A DNA stretch of 64,000 nt. Origin: Mucilaginibacter inviolabilis. Lineage in GTDB: Bacteria > Bacteroidota > Bacteroidia > Sphingobacteriales > Sphingobacteriaceae. The position numbers and the translations under genes are program-made. Positions 62,100 through 64,000 of this stretch are shown in pieces. Below the pieces are notes generated by a model. It was not told the DNA's origin. It ran no database searches and was given only the letters and a program-made list of their open reading frames with translations. The DNA is taken from assembly GCF_011089895.1 (NCBI RefSeq), contig NZ_JAANAT010000001.1:124001-188000 (forward strand), written 5' to 3'. How positions within the stretch are numbered: the stretch's first letter is position 1; each line of letters opens with the position of its first letter.

Positions 62100-64000
62100 T
62101 TACACTACTTCAATAACAATCGTTGTTTCATTCTGATCAATACTCAGCGGAATAGCCTCTAACCCCGGTACAAAGTTAAATACCCTGCCTTTATTGGTGA
62201 TTGGCATCGCAGTAAGCTTGCCTGTTGATGTTATTTGCAAATCCGCCTTGTTTTTGCTTATGTGGATCCGTTTTTCATCGAGGGTGAATTTTTCTGTTGA
62301 CTTGGAAACTACCGGCAAGATGATCTTGACCTGACCATCATAACTGGATTTTTCAACACTCAATTTGATGATCACCCGCTCGCCGGCAAACTGGTAAGTT
62401 ACCTGGCAGTTTACCTCGCCTGCAGGTGGATTTTGCTGGTTTTTATCCACCAGTTTTGCGCGTGTTGTGATAACTTCCTGTGCGCTGATGTCTCCAAGCG
62501 CTATCTGGGCTCCCAGATGGTTGATGTTCGTAAATACCGAATCACCCACCCGTAGTTCTATACGTGGTGTTAACGGCATAGACAGCGGGTCGGTATCGGG
62601 TTGCATATTATCGGCCTCAAACAATTGATATTGGTTCATGCTGCCTGCAAATATAGGGCCTGTTTTTTCGTGCCAGAGCATGGTGAGGGCGCCGCCTGTG
62701 GCATGGCCGTTTTTGGTTTCCTTATATTCCCTGTCGTACCCGGTAATGGTGGCCCTGAACTTTCCTTTGGCTACCAGCCAGGTCTGTATATCGCTAAAAG
62801 AGCGGGTCCCGTATGTTTCTTCACGTGGCAGTTTAACGCTGTCAACACTCACTTTCACCGGTTTATGCTCATGTTCCAGTATGGTTGTCAAAGCCTTAAT
62901 GTGGCAAAAGGTATGGTGCACGCAAACCGGTACCTGGTGTGATACATAATGCGGTCCGCCGTGTAGTAAATTATCCTTGGTACACTCCTGCAGCAGTTGG
63001 GTATTTCGCAACGCTACTTTGTAAAACCGTGGGTCACGATCGGCCATCAGCGTGTATGCTGCCTGACAGCCATCACTGGTGCGGCTGCCCCAGTAGGTCC
63101 ATTTATAATTACGTGTGCCCCAGCTGTTATCCCAGCCACCATCGGGCAGCATAAACTCCATGTGGGTACGCAGGCTGCGGGTTACCGCGTCCAATACTTC
63201 CTCGTCTTTAGTCAATAAGCCATAAAGCACCAGTGAGGGCAGCGATTCTTCGACATTATAACCCAGATCGACAGAGAAACATCCCTTCGGACTTGCCTTG
63301 CTGTTAGGGCCTCCTTCGCCATATATAAAACCATCTTTAGGTGTAATGTATTTTAAAGCCGTATGCGCAAACTCACGGCCTTTGTCCTTATACTTTGGTA
63401 TATCTAATAGCGTGCCTATCAGCGATAGCGCGTAGGAGGCGGTAATAGGATAGTTAACATTGCCATATTCCATCGAAAAATTGGTGTAAACATAGTTGGC
63501 AGCCTTTTGCAGGCGGTCGGTCAATTCAGCCTTAAATCCGTTGTCCATGATAGAGCTATGGTTTTTTAGCGTTTCAGCCAGTGCTATCGACGAAAATACG
63601 GTTGTGCCCTTCCAGGAGCCTTTCACGGGCTCGTTAAGCCAGGAACCATCGGGCTGGCTCACACGGGTTTTCATCCAGCGGTAAAGCAGGGCGGCGGCAT
63701 CTGTGTATTTGGAATCGCCGGTTTTTTGAGCCAGGTGATAAAACGGATAAATAGCATCGCTGCCGCGGCCATGAACTGTTTTGTTTGCCGGGCAATACAG
63801 GCCACCATAATTATCGGTATTTGATTTGTCCAGAACCTGCAGTGCCAGCAAACCTTTGGCCCATTGCCCCAACAACTGATCGCTCAATGCGTACAGATCA
63901 TCAGTAATGGGAGGAATGGTTAAGACGAAAGCATTGGCCAATGGCGCTGCGCCGATCAAGCCCGCTGTTCCAATGGCGGTGGTTTTAATAAAGCTTCTCC
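62100..64000 (-). CDS. Large exported protein with twin-arginine-type signal, 5' end cut by window edge
   Basis: The frame runs from the stop at 62100 off the right edge, so the true start lies beyond 64000. The first visible residues read RSFIKTTAIGTAGLIGAAP, and the base pair before the Arg codon (..GG) is compatible with a further Arg. This matches a twin-arginine (Tat) signal peptide with cleavage near ANA. The mature part, about 610 residues, looks like an (alpha/alpha)6-barrel in its first half, with repeating helices (ALLYRWMKTRV, SIALAETLKNH, DAVTRSLRTHMEF) and aromatic motifs, followed by a beta-rich C-terminal half. This is the layout of polysaccharide lyases and related hydrolases, but no family is recognised. 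Confidence 0.75.
   Translation of the reverse strand, partial: RSFIKTTAIGTAGLIGAAPLANAFVLTIPPITDDLYALSDQLLGQWAKGLLALQVLDKSNTDNYGGLYCPANKTVHGRGSDAIYPFYHLAQKTGDSKYTDAAALLYRWMKTRVSQPDGSWLNEPVKGSWKGTTVFSSIALAETLKNHSSIMDNGFKAELTDRLQKAANYVYTNFSMEYGNVNYPITASYALSLIGTLLDIPKYKDKGREFAHTALKYITPKDGFIYGEGGPNSKASPKGCFSVDLGYNVEESLPSLVLYGLLTKDEEVLDAVTRSLRTHMEFMLPDGGWDNSWGTRNYKWTYWGSRTSDGCQAAYTLMADRDPRFYKVALRNTQLLQECTKDNLLHGGPHYVSHQVPVCVHHTFCHIKALTTILEHEHKPVKVSVDSVKLPREETYGTRSFSDIQTWLVAKGKFRATITGYDREYKETKNGHATGGALTMLWHEKTGPIFAGSMNQYQLFEADNMQPDTDPLSMPLTPRIELRVGDSVFTNINHLGAQIALGDISAQEVITTRAKLVDKNQQNPPAGEVNCQVTYQFAGERVIIKLSVEKSSYDGQVKIILPVVSKSTEKFTLDEKRIHISKNKADLQITSTGKLTAMPITNKGRVFNFVPGLEAIPLSIDQNETTIVIEVV

Overview
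The window looks like chromosome of a free-living Bacteroidota bacterium of the Sphingobacteriaceae type (a soil or plant-associated Mucilaginibacter/Pedobacter relative is the best guess, made without a database search). Pointers are: moderate AT-richness; TAnnTTTG boxes, the Bacteroidota -7 promoter consensus, in front of many genes; few visible Shine-Dalgarno sequences; Bacteroidota-style families (WbqC, a long Lgt, a split DUF4126/hypothetical pair, Nfu with an N-terminal domain); and several families of short intergenic palindromic repeats. I see no rRNA, tRNA, CRISPR array, prophage or insertion sequence.

Region 1-20 kb is mostly housekeeping. It holds a CorA Mg/Co channel (cut by the left edge), WbqC, an LpxL-type acyltransferase overlapping a family 2 glycosyltransferase, a large MscS channel, an FkbM methyltransferase, AroQ, XerD, PrmC divergent from RibD, a DMT transporter, a YigZ/IMPACT protein, MgtE, biotin synthase, YajQ, the polyphosphate pair Ppk1/Ppx and UbiX.

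Region 20-34 kb is accessory and regulator-rich. A Crp/Fnr regulator sits above an exported metallo-beta-lactamase-fold hydrolase. Next comes an operon of exported carboxymuconolactone-decarboxylase-like, alpha/beta hydrolase and cupin proteins facing an AraC regulator. A second, paralogous AraC regulator follows with an NmrA-like reductase, then a MarR regulator with a rifamycin-phosphotransferase-type enzyme (Rph), an alpha/beta hydrolase, a TylF-like methyltransferase and a nucleoside hydrolase.

Region 34-50 kb starts with a 0.5 kb gene-free stretch holding a candidate small RNA, helically phased A-tracts and a tandem repeat, all upstream of mtaB-lgt-gtrA-suhB. It continues with Nfu, PurB, a TetR-TolC-adaptor-RND efflux operon, two small membrane-type proteins and a second MscS channel.

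Region 50-64 kb has an orphan TetR regulator, a candidate small RNA, GlgX, a single-domain response regulator, an FAD monooxygenase, an AraC regulator followed by a cyanamide-hydratase-like HD protein, a secreted protein of unknown family, an acyltransferase, a type II NADH dehydrogenase with paired operator-like palindromes, a repeat-rich gap, and a large exported protein whose twin-arginine-type signal peptide runs off the right edge.

Starts were refined wherever an internal ATG fits the family better than the longest reading frame. Functions rest on motifs read by eye, and no similarity search was possible.
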